Source of the DNA: Urechis unicinctus
Taxonomy: Eukaryota; Annelida; Polychaeta; Xenopneusta; Urechidae
DNA: 64,000 nucleotides
NCBI GenBank assembly: GCA_034190875.2
Contig: CM067354.1
Coordinates: forward strand, 2,864,593 to 2,928,592
Reading direction: 5' to 3'
Position 1 is the stretch's first letter. Every line of letters starts with the position of its first letter. Under the pieces are notes generated by a model that saw nothing but the letters and a program-made list of their open reading frames with translations, was not told the DNA's origin and did no database searches. The position numbers and the translations under genes are program-made. This document shows, in pieces, positions 12,493 to 24,777 of this stretch.

Positions 12493-14244
12493 GACGGACG
12501 GGCCCTGTACGAATGATTGTCCCCTCCGTCGAATGGTTGTCCCCGCGCTAAAAATTGCTATTCATGGCAAAGAGTCGTTCATAAGTTGTGTTTGTCTCTG
12601 TTTAATCTCACAGTTCATGTTACGTAAATCTAATTCCTCTTCTTGTTGATACTTAAACCCCTTCAATGTAACTGGCGTAAAGTTTTATGTTGCAATATGG
12701 ATGCAGTCTCCTGTACTTGTGTTTGCTGGGGTCGCTGGCCACATATATCCAGAGCCATTTCCAAACACAATAGGGCTTGATTGCTTTTTAGTGAATATAA
12801 ATCATGTCAATATTAATTTAACGCATCATGGAAACAACATTTAGTGTATTGTTTGGATGATATTCACGAGCATCAAGGAAACACTATTTCATTACGACAA
12901 AGGTGGTGATATAAAGCTGGATTCACCAACAGGCAATATGACAAGCTAATGTTTCCTTGTAGAGCTGCGTTAACTACAGTCAGATAAAACATTGTTTGGT
13001 TACTGATGGTTGCTACCAATCGAACCCGGCGTATCCAATATCACGGGCCCGCTTAATGGAATTCCCTCTTGCGGAACAGAATGCGTAGTTTACAATGGGT
13101 ATTTTTAGCTTCCTATTGTCGAGTTGGATTTACGCTGGAATGACGTCAGAGGTTTGGTTGTCAACGTAAATGTTGATGACGATGCGTGGCTATTGGTAAC
13201 GGTTATTAAGTGCTGAACGGAGTATTGAAAGGGATGATATCGGCGATCGTAGAATAAATAAACAAAATATGGTGAGTGTAATATGACATCAGCCCATTTG
13301 CCAATTACGATAAAAAAGTGTTTCATATGATTAGAATGTGAATAATGTATATTATCTAATGACGTCATGGTCAGTAGTACATTGATCTTGGCATGTCTGA
13401 ACGCCACATCACAATGTATGTAATATACTACAACAGCGTGACCATGTATGGGTGCGGCATGGAACCCATACAAAAATCGAACCTTAAACGCTTACAATAT
13501 ATATTCACAAGTCTTTCTCTGTGCAGTCAGAAACAGCGTTAAAATCATTTATGTCTGCGGAGACAGGAGGTGATGTGTCTATTTTTGATGGTACAATTAT
13601 ACTGCTTCAGTGAATATTTGGGTTTATTTAGTCTGTCTCTATCCTAGTTATTTTCTGGTCGTTGCTCAAAACGGACTACCTCGGAAATGTACCAGTTTAC
13701 CAATTGTGTTGGATTTCTGCGGTCATTGACATCAGATGATGAAAGCAGCAATACCAAATGATCGCGATCTGGTTTGTGTAGGCGCCAGAGCTGCTGAAGT
13801 ATAACAATGACACTTTATGCAAATCTTACGCCTTTCTTTACAATGCGTTAGCAAATATGCTTGAAACTGGGTAAACGAAAAGTTTGTGAATCCCCACTGA
13901 ATCTTACCGATGAAGTGAATGGTAGGTACTGATGCCACTTTAATTCGACCTTAATCGATAAATTAGAATGTAATAAGAAAAGTACATCAAGTTAGTAGCA
14001 GGCACGCGAAAAGAGTAGGGATTTACGAATTCACCCCTTAACAGTATTTAACTAGCGCTATATTGGCATTCCATGTACAATGCTAGCAGAGGTTTTGCAG
14101 AAAACATTGATTTCCAATCAGCAGAGTACAAGACTAACATTGCTACTCTCTACTAGTCACGCATTCCCATATTAAACTGGCCATGTGATGTTATCTGAGC
14201 TACATCAAAACTTAACGTTTGTTGCAGGCTAATTATAAATATGC

Positions 14245-14308
14245 ATCACTGTTGTAGCAACACGATTGAGCATTATATCACTGTTGTAGCAACACGATTG
14301 AGCACTAT
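14245..14308 (+). repeat. 32 bp direct repeat, two copies (unit 1)
   Basis: Two adjacent 32 bp copies beginning ATCACTGTTGTAGCAACACG. Unit 2 also has two copies (17350-17413), but unit 3 has one (20459-20490). The site is therefore a length marker that separates the units. Confidence 0.9.
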
Positions 14309-15505
14309 ACCGCCGTTGTCATAGCAGTTTTAATGTAGGATTCCATCAAGCGAATTCATTTGTAAACTATGGGGCCTTGGCACTTGCAAGAGTCAGCATG
14401 GCAACACAGTTTACTCCGGGTATTGTGAATATTTTGAATGGCTTTAATGGTAGAAAGAGTATTGTGCTCGAAGTTGTAGGTTCTGACGAATAAACAAGTC
14501 AACACAGGATTGGGCCGAACGGAAACCAAACCCTTTATTGCTTAGATAATATGAAGGAACACAGAAGAGATTTAACCTTGCCATTTTGCATTGAGCCGAA
14601 GGAGTATATCTATGTCCTGCTCGGCGTCTCGTTCTTAACTTACCTCGCTTCACACAAGACGCGTCCGACAATAACTGCAGTTAATGATTATAATCGGGGA
14701 CGCCGATCAGGACGCGCGATAAAATGACATCGCTTAACGCACAACGCGCGCTTAATTACATTGAGTCGACGCGATAGGTGTGTAACTATTGTGTTGGAAT
14801 TATGTGATATATAAGATATTTAAGGTCATCATTTTGTTTTTAATTTGTAAGATACATTTGAGAACGCATACCTACTTATCGATAAACATTGGACTTTTTG
14901 AATTTTCCATTTCACCAGAAAAACAATGTATAATCAAACTGTCCACTTGCTACAAAGACCGCTGTTAGATAACGGCATAAGTGGCCTCATTTTCTACATA
15001 ATTTCATACAATAGATCGCAATGTGCATTATAATGTGGATCAATTTAAATATAGGTAAAGGTGAGTCAGCATGGACGGAAATTGCAGTTGATTGAATATG
15101 GTGCCAGCAGACGAGAAGCGCCGCCGAGAATCCACTTGAGGCGGTCAGTGTCTATTTCCTGCAACACCCCAAGCTCATCAAGCGATAAAGTCATTTCCTG
15201 TAGGCGGCCAGTGGATGTAATCTTCTGTTACTGCGTCAACGACTGTAATGCAATTATCAAACAATTAACGAATAACACAGTCATGAATACCGAATTGAAT
15301 GACTAATGGATTGTGAACTGCTGTCAAATACAATTCCGGCATATAGATTCGATTAAATTTATTGCACGTAAGGGTATTTGTATATCCAGTTAATTCTACT
15401 AGGATTTAACGTTCAGAATATATTTATTACTGAAGTAAAACTACATAACATCCCCATAACTCCCTGAAGTTGGCATACATCTCAGGAGGTGACCAAAACG
15501 GCACT

Positions 15506-15620
15506 GATGGTAGCACAGTGCCGTTGCCGTGCTCGACAGTTGCACAGTACCGTTGCGATGCTCGACGGTAGCACAGTCCCGTTGCCATGCTCGGCGGTAG
15601 CACAGTGCTGTTGCCCTGTT
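15506..15620 (+). repeat. 29 bp minisatellite, 4 units (unit 2)
   Basis: The same four-unit array as in unit 1, with a GATGG start and a degenerate last unit (GTGCTGTTGCCCTG). Confidence 0.85.
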
Positions 15621-17349
15621 TGACGGGAGTACGAATGATTGTCCCCTCCGCTAAAGCGCGTAAGTATTGCTATTCACGGAAAAGGGTCGATCATAAGTGT
15701 TTGTCTCTGTTTAATCTCACAGTTCATGTTACGTAAATCTAATTCCTCTTCTTGTTGATACTTAAACCCCTCAATGTAACTGGCGTAAAGTTTTATGTTG
15801 CAATATGGATGCAGTCTCCTGTACTTGTGTTTGCTGAGGTCGCTGGCCACATATATCCAGAGCCATTTCCAAACACAATAGGGCTTGATTGCTTTTTAGT
15901 GAATATAAATCATGTCAATATTAATTTAGCGCATCATGGAAACAACATTTAGTGTATTGTTTGGATGATATTCACGAGCATCAAGGAAACACTATTTCAT
16001 TGCGACAATGGTGGTGATATAAAGCTGGATTCACCAACAGGCAATATAACAAGCTAATGTTTCCTTGTAGAGCTGCGTTAACTACAGTCAGATAAAACAT
16101 TGTTTGGTCACTGATGGTTGCTACCAATCGAACCCGGCGTATCCAATATCACGTGACCGCTTAATGGAATTCCCTCTTGCGGAACAGAATGCGTAGTTTA
16201 CAATGGGGTATTCGGTCTGTTTAAGCTTCCTATTGCCGAGTTGGATTAACGCTGGTATGACGTCAGAGGTTTGGTTGTCAACGAAAATGTTGATGACGAT
16301 GCGTGGCTATTGGTAGCGGTTATTTAAGTGCTGAACGGAGTATTGAAAGGGATGTTATCGGCGATCGTAGAATAAATAAACGAAATATGGTGAGTGTAAT
16401 ATGACATCAGCCCAATTGCCAATTACGATAAAAAAGTGTTTCATATGATTAGAATGTGAATAATGTATATTATCTAATGACGTCATGGTCAGTAGTACAT
16501 TGATCTTGGCATGTCTGAACGCCACATCACAATGTATGTAATATACTACAACAGCGTGACCATGTATGGGTGCGGCATGGAACTACAAAACGCCTTACTT
16601 ACAATATATTCACAAGTCTTTCTCTGTGCAGTCAGAAACAGCGTTAAAATCATTTATGTCTGCGGAGACAGGAGGTGATGTGTCTATTGTTGATGGTACA
16701 AATATACTGCTTCAGTGAATATTTGGGTTTATGTGGTCTGTCTCTATCCTAGTTATTTTCTGGTCGTTGCTCAAAACGGACTACCTCGGAAATTTACCAG
16801 TTTACCAATTGTGTTGGATTTCTGCGGTCATTGACATCAGATGATGAAAGCAGCCATACCAAATGATCGCGATCTGGTTTGTGTAGGCGCCAGAGCTGCT
16901 GAAGTATAACAATGACACTTTATGCAAATCTTACGCCTTTCTTTACAATGCGTTAGCAAATATGCTTGAAACTGGGTAAACGAAAAGTTTGTGAATCCCC
17001 ACTGAATCTTACCGATGAAGTGAATGGTAGGTACTGATGCCACTTTAATTCGACCTTAATCGATAAATTAGAATGTAATAAGAAAAGTACATCAATTTAG
17101 TAGCAGGCACGCGAAAAGAGTAGGGATTTACGAATTCACCCCTTAACAGTATTTAACTAGCGCTATATTGGCATTCCATGTACAATGCTAGCAGAGGTTT
17201 TGCAGAAAACATTGATTTCCAATCAGCAGAGTACAAGACTAACATTGCTACTCTCTACTAGTCACGCATTCCCATATTAAACTGGCCATGTGATGTTATC
17301 TGAGCTACATCAAAACTTAACGTTTGTTGCCGGTTAATTATAAATATGC

Positions 17350-17413
17350 ATCACTGTTGTAGCAACACGATTGAGCATTATATCACTGTTGTAGCAACAC
17401 GATTGAGCACTAT
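17350..17413 (+). repeat. 32 bp direct repeat, two copies (unit 2)
   Basis: Two copies of the ATCACTGTTGTAGCAACACG repeat, as in unit 1. Confidence 0.9.
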
Positions 17414-17891
17414 ACCGCCGTTGTCATAGCAGTTTTAATGTAGGATTTCATCAAACGAATACATTTGTAAACTATGGGGCCTTGGCACTTGCAAGAGTCA
17501 GCATGGCAACACAGTTTACTCCGGGTACTGTGAATATTTTGAATGGCTTTATTGGTAGAAAGAGTATTGTTCTTGAAGTTGTAGGTTCTGACGAATAAAC
17601 AAGTCAACACGGGATTAGGCCGAACGGAAACCAAACCCTTTATTGCTGAGATAATATGAAGGAACACGGAAGAGATTTAACCTTGCCATTTAGCATTCAG
17701 CGTGAGGAGTAGATCTATGTTCTGCTCGGCGTCTCATTCTTTAGAAACCTCGCTTCACACAAGACGCGTCCGACAATAACTGTAGTTAATGATTATAATC
17801 GGGGACGCCGATCAGGACGCGCGATAAAATGACATCGCTTAACGCACAACGCGCGCTTAATTTACATTGAGTCGACGCGATAGGTGTGTAA

Positions 17892-20800
17892 CTATTGTGT
17901 TGGAATTATGTGATATATAAGATATTTAAGGTCATCATTTTGTTTTTAATTTGTAAGATACATTTGAGAACGCATACCTACTTATCGATAAACATTGGAC
18001 TTTTTGAATTTTCCATTTCACCAGAAAAACAATGTATAATCAAACTGTCCACTTGCTACAAAGACCGCTGTTAGATAACGGCATAAGTGGCCTCATTTTC
18101 TACATAATTTCATACAATAGATCGCAATGTGCATTATAATGTGGATCAATTTAAATATAGGTAAAGGTGAGTCAGCATGGACGGAAATTGCAGTTGATTG
18201 AATATGGTGCCAGCAGACGAGAAGCGCCGCCGAGAATCCACTTGAGGCGGTCAGTGTCTATTTCCTGCAACACCCCAAGCTCATCAAGCGATAAAGTCAT
18301 TTCCTGTAGGCGGCCAGTGGATGTAATCTTCTGTTACTGCGTCAACGACTGTAATGCAATTATCAAACAATTAACGAATAACACAGTCATGAATACCGAA
18401 TTGAATGACTAATGGATTGTGAACTGCTGTCAAATACAATTCCGGCATATAGATTCGATTAAATTTATTGCACGTAAGGGTATTTGTATATCCAGTTAAT
18501 TCTACTAGGATTTAACGTTCAGAATATATTTATTACTGAAGTAAAACTACATAACATCCCCATAACTCCCTGAAGTTGGCATACATCTCAGGAGGTGACC
18601 AAAACGGCACTGATGGTAGCACAGTGCCGTTGCCGTGCTCGACAGTTGCACAGTACCGTTGCGATGCTCGACGGTAGCACAGTCCCGTTGCCATGCTCGG
18701 CGGTAGCACAGTGCTGTTGCCCTGTTTGACGGGAGTACGAATGATTGTCCCCTCCGCTAAAGCGCGTAAGTATTGCTATTCACGGAAAAGGGTCGATCAT
18801 AAGTGTTTGTCTCTGTTTAATCTCACAGTTCATGTTACGTAAATCTAATTCCTCTTCTTGTTGATACTTAAACCCCTCAATGTAACTGGCGTAAAGTTTT
18901 ATGTTGCAATATGGATGCAGTCTCCTGTACTTGTGTTTGCTGAGGTCGCTGGCCACATATATCCAGAGCCATTTCCAAACACAATAGGGCTTGATTGCTT
19001 TTTAGTGAATATAAATCATGTCAATATTAATTTAGCGCATCATGGAAACAACATTTAGTGTATTGTTTGGATGATATTCACGAGCATCAAGGAAACACTA
19101 TTTCATTGCGACAATGGTGGTGATATAAAGCTGGATTCACCAACAGGCAATATAACAAGCTAATGTTTCCTTGTAGAGCTGCGTTAACTACAGTCAGATA
19201 AAACATTGTTTGGTCACTGATGGTTGCTACCAATCGAACCCGGCGTATCCAATATCACGTGACCCGCTTAATGGAATTCCCTCTTGCGGAACAGAATGCG
19301 TAGTTTACAATGGGGTATTCGGTCTGTTTAAGCTTCCTATTGCCGAGTTGGATTAACGCTGGTATGACGTCAGAGGTTTGGTTGTCAACGAAAATGTTGA
19401 TGACGATGCGTGGCTATTGGTAGCGGTTATTTAAGTGCTGAACGGAGTATTGAAAGGGATGTTATCGGCGATCGTAGAATAAATAAACGAAATATGGTGA
19501 GTGTAATATGACATCAGCCCAATTGCCAATTACGATAAAAAAGTGTTTCATATGATTAGAATGTGAATAATGTATATTATCTAATGACGTCATGGTCAGT
19601 AGTACATTGATCTTGGCATGTCTGAACGCCACATCACAATGTATGTAATATACTACAACAGCGTGACCATGTATGGGTGCGGCATGGAACTACAAAACGC
19701 CTTACTTACAATATATTCACAAGTCTTTCTCTGTGCAGTCAGAAACAGCGTTAAAATCATTTATGTCTGCGGAGACAGGAGGTGATGTGTCTATTGTTGA
19801 TGGTACAAATATACTGCTTCAGTGAATATTTGGGTTTATTTAGTCTGTCTCTATCCTAGTTATTTTCTGGTCGTTGCTCAAAAAACGGACTACCTCGGAA
19901 ATTTACCAGTTTACCAATTGTGTTGGATTTCTGCGGTCATTGACATCAGATGATGAAAGCAGCCATACCAAATGATCGCGATCTGGTTTGTGTAGGCGCC
20001 AGAGCTGCTGAAGTATAACAATGACACTTTATGCAAATCTTACGCCTTTCTTTACAATGCGTTAGCAAATATGCTTGAAACTGGGTAAACGAAAAGTTTG
20101 TGAATCCCCACTGAATCTTACCGATGAAGTGAATGGTAGGTACTGATGCCACTTTAATTCGACCTTAATCGATAAATTAGAATGTAATAAGAAAAGTACA
20201 TCAATTTAGTAGCAGGCACGCGAAAAGAGTAGGGATTTACGAATTCACCCCTTAACAGTATTTAACTAGCGCTATATTGGCATTCCATGTACAATGCTAG
20301 CAGAGGTTTTGCAGAAAACATTGATTTCCAATCAGCAGAGTACAAGACTAACATTGCTACTCTCTACTAGTCACGCATTCCCATATTAAACTGGCCATGT
20401 GATGTTATCTGAGCTACATCAAAACTTAACGTTTGTTGCAGGCTAATTATAAATATGCATCACTGTTGTAGCAACACGATTGAGCACTATACCGCCGTTG
20501 TCATAGCAGTTTTAATGTAGGATTCCATCAAGCGAATTCATTTGTAAACTATGGGGCCTTGGCACTTGCAAGAGTCAGCATGGCAACACGATTTACTCCA
20601 GGTACTGTGAATATTTTGAATGGCTTTATTGGTAGAAAGAGTATTGTGCTCGAAGTTGTAGGTTCTGACGAATAAACAAGTCATCACTGGATTGGGGCGA
20701 ACGGAAACCAAACCCTTTATTGCTTAGATAATATGAAGGAACACAGAAGAGATTTAACCTTGCCATTTTGCATTGAGCCGGATGAGTATATCTATGTCCT

Positions 20801-20970
20801 GCTCGGCGTCTCGTTCTTAACTTACCTCGCTTCACACAAGACGCGTCCGACAATAACTGCAGTTAATGATTATAATCGGGGACGCCGATCAGGACGCGCG
20901 ATAAAATGACATCGCTTAACGCACAACGCGCGCTTAATTACATTGAGTCGACGCGATAGGTGTGTAACTA
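17892..20970 (+). repeat. 3.1 kb tandem repeat, unit 3 (mosaic)
   Basis: The third direct repeat, 3079 bp. From its start to about 20205 it follows unit 2 (for example ACATCAATTTAG). From about 20435 onward it follows unit 1 (TTGTTGCAGGCTAATT, CGTTCTTAACTTACC), and it carries one 32 bp repeat instead of two. It ends at GTGTGTAACTA, after which unrelated sequence (GCTTTAATCC) begins. Confidence 0.97.
18612..18726 (+). repeat. 29 bp minisatellite, 4 units (unit 3)
   Basis: By eye, identical in layout to the unit 2 array. Confidence 0.85.
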
Positions 20971-22599
20971 GCTTTAATCCTCTGACGCGGACCGCAATCT
21001 TGATTTCATTGTGGGAAGCGGAAATTGCATTCCACTGAATCAGATGCTAACACCATAAGAAAGCACTTCACCATCAGCAGATTATACAGCTAATAGCAAA
21101 CCATGGCCAGCTATATCGTGGTCGAATTCATGCATCCCATCGTGTAAATGAAGTGTTTAGTTCATTTCCCTTCTGAGAACGGTTAGGGATGCAATTTATA
21201 TTTATTGTTTGAACTATTACGGTGAGGCTATATGCCTACTATTCATCAAACAAAACACATCACGCAAGAATAACTAGATATGTTAGACGGGACAGCAGCA
21301 AATTTGATTTCTAGAAGTAGCAATTATAGCATGTACATACATAGAAACATACATAAATAGAAGGTACACGGACCTTATCATTCCTCACAAGTGTATTTGA
21401 CTGTGCTACTAACCTGCCTCATAGCGCGTCGCTGTTACTTGAAAACGCCACACAGTAATGATATCATGTCTATTTGGGACCTGAAAACATTCAAAAATAT
21501 AATTGCTTAACGCCGTGAAAATGCTGTCTATCCAAATCTGCGATACTTACATACCTCAGCGCTGTACCCTTGCTCATACTCGCTGAGGAACTGTCGTCAT
21601 TTCTGAACCATTAAAGATCTGCAAATCGTTGCATTGTTCGCATTATTTGAAGATATGGTTATTATTCTACTCCTATATAGAAGCAAGTTAGTCTATTGAT
21701 CTTCCTTCAAGAAAGTGTATCAGCTATGCAGCGCTGTGTGGTGTTCGAACGTTTATGATAACTTAAGACGTATAAAAACGTCTGTGAGCAGCAGTAACTC
21801 ACGAGTCGCGCGTGCGTCAGGCTGTATTATAGGTCTCAGTAGATATGTGATGTTTATATATTTTGCTCGGACTAATGGAATACCCTCAACTTTGGAATGG
21901 GGTCGAGAATCAATAGATTGCTATGAATATGAAATATAGTTGGGCTCATTCAGGTAACATTGTGGACGATCCTTTACCTTCTGGAGGGACTTTACAGCCG
22001 CCTCATGGGAGTTATCGCGCCGTTTCTACTTACGTACGCGTATATTCGAGTCTGTTCAATGCATAGGCTATGATAAGTCCGTAAACAAGAAGGCAATAGT
22101 TTTAGGAAAATATAAAAATGGTTTGACAACAAAGGTTCACTTGTCTTCGTTAATAAATGAGCCGTTGAATTCCTGTGTCAACCAATATGAACATGATTGT
22201 GATGAAGGGTTAACTTTTTCAAGCAGGTCCCAGCTCAGGAAGGACAAGTGTTTACATATTAAAGGCTTTATTTACAGACATAATTGTTATTCTTAGTTTA
22301 TAGGAAATCTTAAACAAACTGTTTATGAGTGGCGACCGGCTAACTAAGCATACTCAACTCCACTCTGTTATGAAGGCTATAACTCTGCCCATTTTTAGCT
22401 TTTAACTATATATTGTAGCATCTACCGTGTGCTATATTTGGCTTAAAATTCACGTTCCAACAAAAGTGAGGAACTGGACTTTAGGTAATAAAAATAACCG
22501 GGCTCACCGATTGGACCGATTTCATTAATTAACGCAGAAGAGAATCTGTGTATGGAGTTTATTTTCAAAACCGAATTATTTTATTAAAAATCAGCATAC
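20971..22599. other. Non-coding flank right of the triplication
   Basis: No gene was recognised. 20971-22090 has no counterpart in copy B; from about 22110 the sequence again matches B (55800 onward), beginning with GGTTTGACAACAAAGGTTCA. Confidence 0.5.
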
Positions 22600-23090
22600 G
22601 ATAAACAATAACGAGGGACAAAATGATTGAACTCTTAGTCAAACAAAATGTTGCTATAGATTGAGTAAAATCTGACTGGACAAGCAAAATAAACGGAGTC
22701 CCTAAGGGGTCAGTCCTGGGACCCAATTAACATAAATGATATTGACAATGCTGCTGATGAAAAAATATTTGCTGAGGATATTAAGCTTATCTCTAGAGTA
22801 AGCACCAACAAAACCGGCAAAATTTTACAATGCAATTAACTGGAGAAAATATTGGCAACTGAGATCTAATCACAGGAATGTATAAACATAACGATTTGAA
22901 TAGTGAATGGGCGATACTACTTATGGGGAACATATCTAGATGCTGGCATAGACATGTTTCATAAATAAAATAAAAATGCACATCAACATCGGCAGACACA
23001 AACAAAGGGAGGATCTGACAAACGTTCAGTTGCGGTTTAAAAGAAGGTTTCGTCAAACTGTGCAAGTCACAATTTTTAAGGAGAACCTAC
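22600..23090 (+). mobile_element. Decayed LINE reverse transcriptase, copy A
   Basis: A fragment of a non-LTR reverse transcriptase. The frame GVPKGSVLGP (22695-22724) is the conserved RT block 4 motif. It is followed in a shifted frame by INDIDNAADE and then AED-IKLISRV (22771 onward), where the catalytic FADD motif is expected. Stops and a deletion after the LGP motif break it. The same lesion is in copy B (56270-56800), so the insertion and deletion predate the segmental duplication. Here the catalytic DD has become ED. Confidence 0.75.
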
Positions 23091-24701
23091 AATATCCTAT
23101 TCAGGGATTGTCGTGGTTACGTTCCACATGAACGTTAAGTTGCCAGTGCGAAACATTCGGCGCCCAGCAAATGCCCCAATGGCACTATCGTAACCATTAA
23201 ATCGCAACAATATACAAAATCAGGTAATGACCACTTTTACATCCATGCCGACAGCTTAAGAAAAAGTCTGCTGACATCTGGTTCATTAAAGCGCACGCAT
23301 TAATTCGATGGTAAAGGATTATTCCGACGCCTTCATTTTTCCCACATTTCTACCAATATCTTCCCAACTTGCAAACCTATTGCCAGTTTGAATTCAAGAT
23401 GACAGCAAATTATGTGTCTATAATAGAAAACATAGTAACGTTTAAACTAAAATACGATATAGACATTACATAGCAGCATTTTCGAGGCTCAGTAGGCATC
23501 ATGCAACCCTAATATTGCTAAAGGGAATGCAACGAATACCGTCAGTCATTATTAATATCCTATATTAATTTGTCACTATCTAGAGATATGTGTTCTGGCA
23601 CGCTGAGTAATGAAGCTGTCACCAACAGCTTTCACCTGAGTTTGTATGATCAGAAGTATTTGAAAGCATGCCCACTCTGATTAACGTCAAGCTTTTATAA
23701 ACTAATCAAGGGTTATTTTGAACTTATATGGAACTATCTATAATGCAGATATAAGTCGTTTTCCCGTATCCTGGCTTTTGAATACGGCGAATGGTAAATT
23801 CATTTAGATATATATTTGTGCTTGCAGTGTTTATTTTAGTGATGCCACCTTTATGCTCGCTGTTACGAAGGCGAGGATCGATGGATATCTTGCACATTGG
23901 GTAAGGCAATATATTCTCAGCAAATATTATGAATTAAGAAATCATGCTATGTTTCACAATAGTATTGAATTGGAGTCTATCTTCTCATACATTATGCCTG
24001 TATAACTGCTGATTTTCATTATATACTTTATTTGGTCATCTAGCAAAATATATTCTTGTATATTATGTGGAAGACAAACACCGATATGGATCTCATATAA
24101 AGCAAATTACCTAGGCAACGATCTTTACACGTGCAATTCCTGGTCAGTACTTCCCATGTGCAAGAGCACAGTTTTTTTCGGCGTTTATTGGACATTTTCC
24201 TCACCCACCGATCGGTTTGAGGCACTGTTTTGAAGATTCCAATTGTTCATGCATTCATACAGCGAATTTCAGTGAGGAATAAGGCATTCTTCAAGCAAGA
24301 GGTTTTATTATCACTCATGAGTAATTATTCATGACGACACTGTCAGTGAACAGGGGTATCTCAGCTATTCATCAGTATTATTTAAGGAATCAAATGTAAG
24401 CTGCGAAGTGAACAATATAGCTTAGAGAGAGATGGTCGTGAGCTTCTTGCATTTGAAATCTTGTCACATTACAATACGATGTTCTTTGATCGATTAAGCA
24501 CCAACTAAATATGTATCAGTACAACACCTTTTAGACAATCACGTGATGCATGTTCTCACATGTTACCCAAGTTATAAGTTGAAGGCGTGGAGGCAATAAA
24601 TGAAGTTTAGGAGCATTGAAATGTACAAGAGCTACCAAATCGAATGCGTGCCTCGGTTGACGTCGAGACTTATGCCATTGGCAACTGAATCAAACCTATC
24701 G
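23091..24701. other. Non-coding, largely collinear with copy B
   Basis: No gene. 23091-23400 matches 56800-57130 and 24190-24420 matches 57690-57915. The intervening parts are diverged between copies. Confidence 0.5.
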
Positions 24702-24777
24702 CAGCTGCACTAAGGAGCATCACAATCACAGCTGCATCACAGAGGATCACTATCACAGCTTCATTACGGAGCATCAT
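24702..24777 (+). repeat. 27 bp minisatellite, about 3 degenerate units (copy A allele)
   Basis: Three imperfect units (24702-24728, 24729-24755, 24756-24777) of the CAGCTGCATCACGG type with CACTATCA ends. The site is orthologous in position to the array of about 18 units at 58836-59333 in copy B. Confidence 0.85.

Larger units (their letters stand above)
11661..14785 (+). repeat. 3.1 kb tandem repeat, unit 1
   Basis: The first of three direct repeats, beginning at CTATTGTGTTGG and ending at GTGTGTAA. It is the most diverged of the three. It contains a 29 bp minisatellite (12378-12492), a central block missing from copy B (about 11835-13595), a pair of 32 bp direct repeats (14245-14308) and a CG-rich end with GCGCGC and GACGCG motifs near 14700-14775. 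No gene is supported. Open frames in it (for example 12069-11941, 13938-13732) are short. Confidence 0.97.
14786..17891 (+). repeat. 3.1 kb tandem repeat, unit 2
   Basis: The second direct repeat, 3106 bp, starting with the same CTATTGTGTTGG. Over most of its left and central length it is almost identical to unit 3. Its right end has private changes (for example TTTAGAAACCTCGC instead of TTAACTTACCTCGC near 17740). The junction with unit 1 reads GTGTGTAACTATTGTGTT and defines the duplication breakpoint. Confidence 0.97.

Noticed and set aside
12685..12801. Minus-strand frame with VFGNGSGYMWPATP and GDCIHI, faintly like the core of a C-type lectin domain
   Set aside because: Only 39 codons between stops, no other conserved cysteines or tryptophans nearby, and the opposite strand is open for longer.
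13724..13809. C/D-box-snoRNA-like arrangement: ATGATGA at 13736, CTGA at 13794, CATTG/CAATG stem
   Set aside because: The stem is several bases away from the boxes, the spacing is short, and copy B has lost the CTGA box, so constraint is not supported.
15061..15306. 81-codon plus-strand frames repeated in the three units (11936, 15061, 18167) as a gene family
   Set aside because: They start with GTG, have no motif, and are identical only because the repeat is young.
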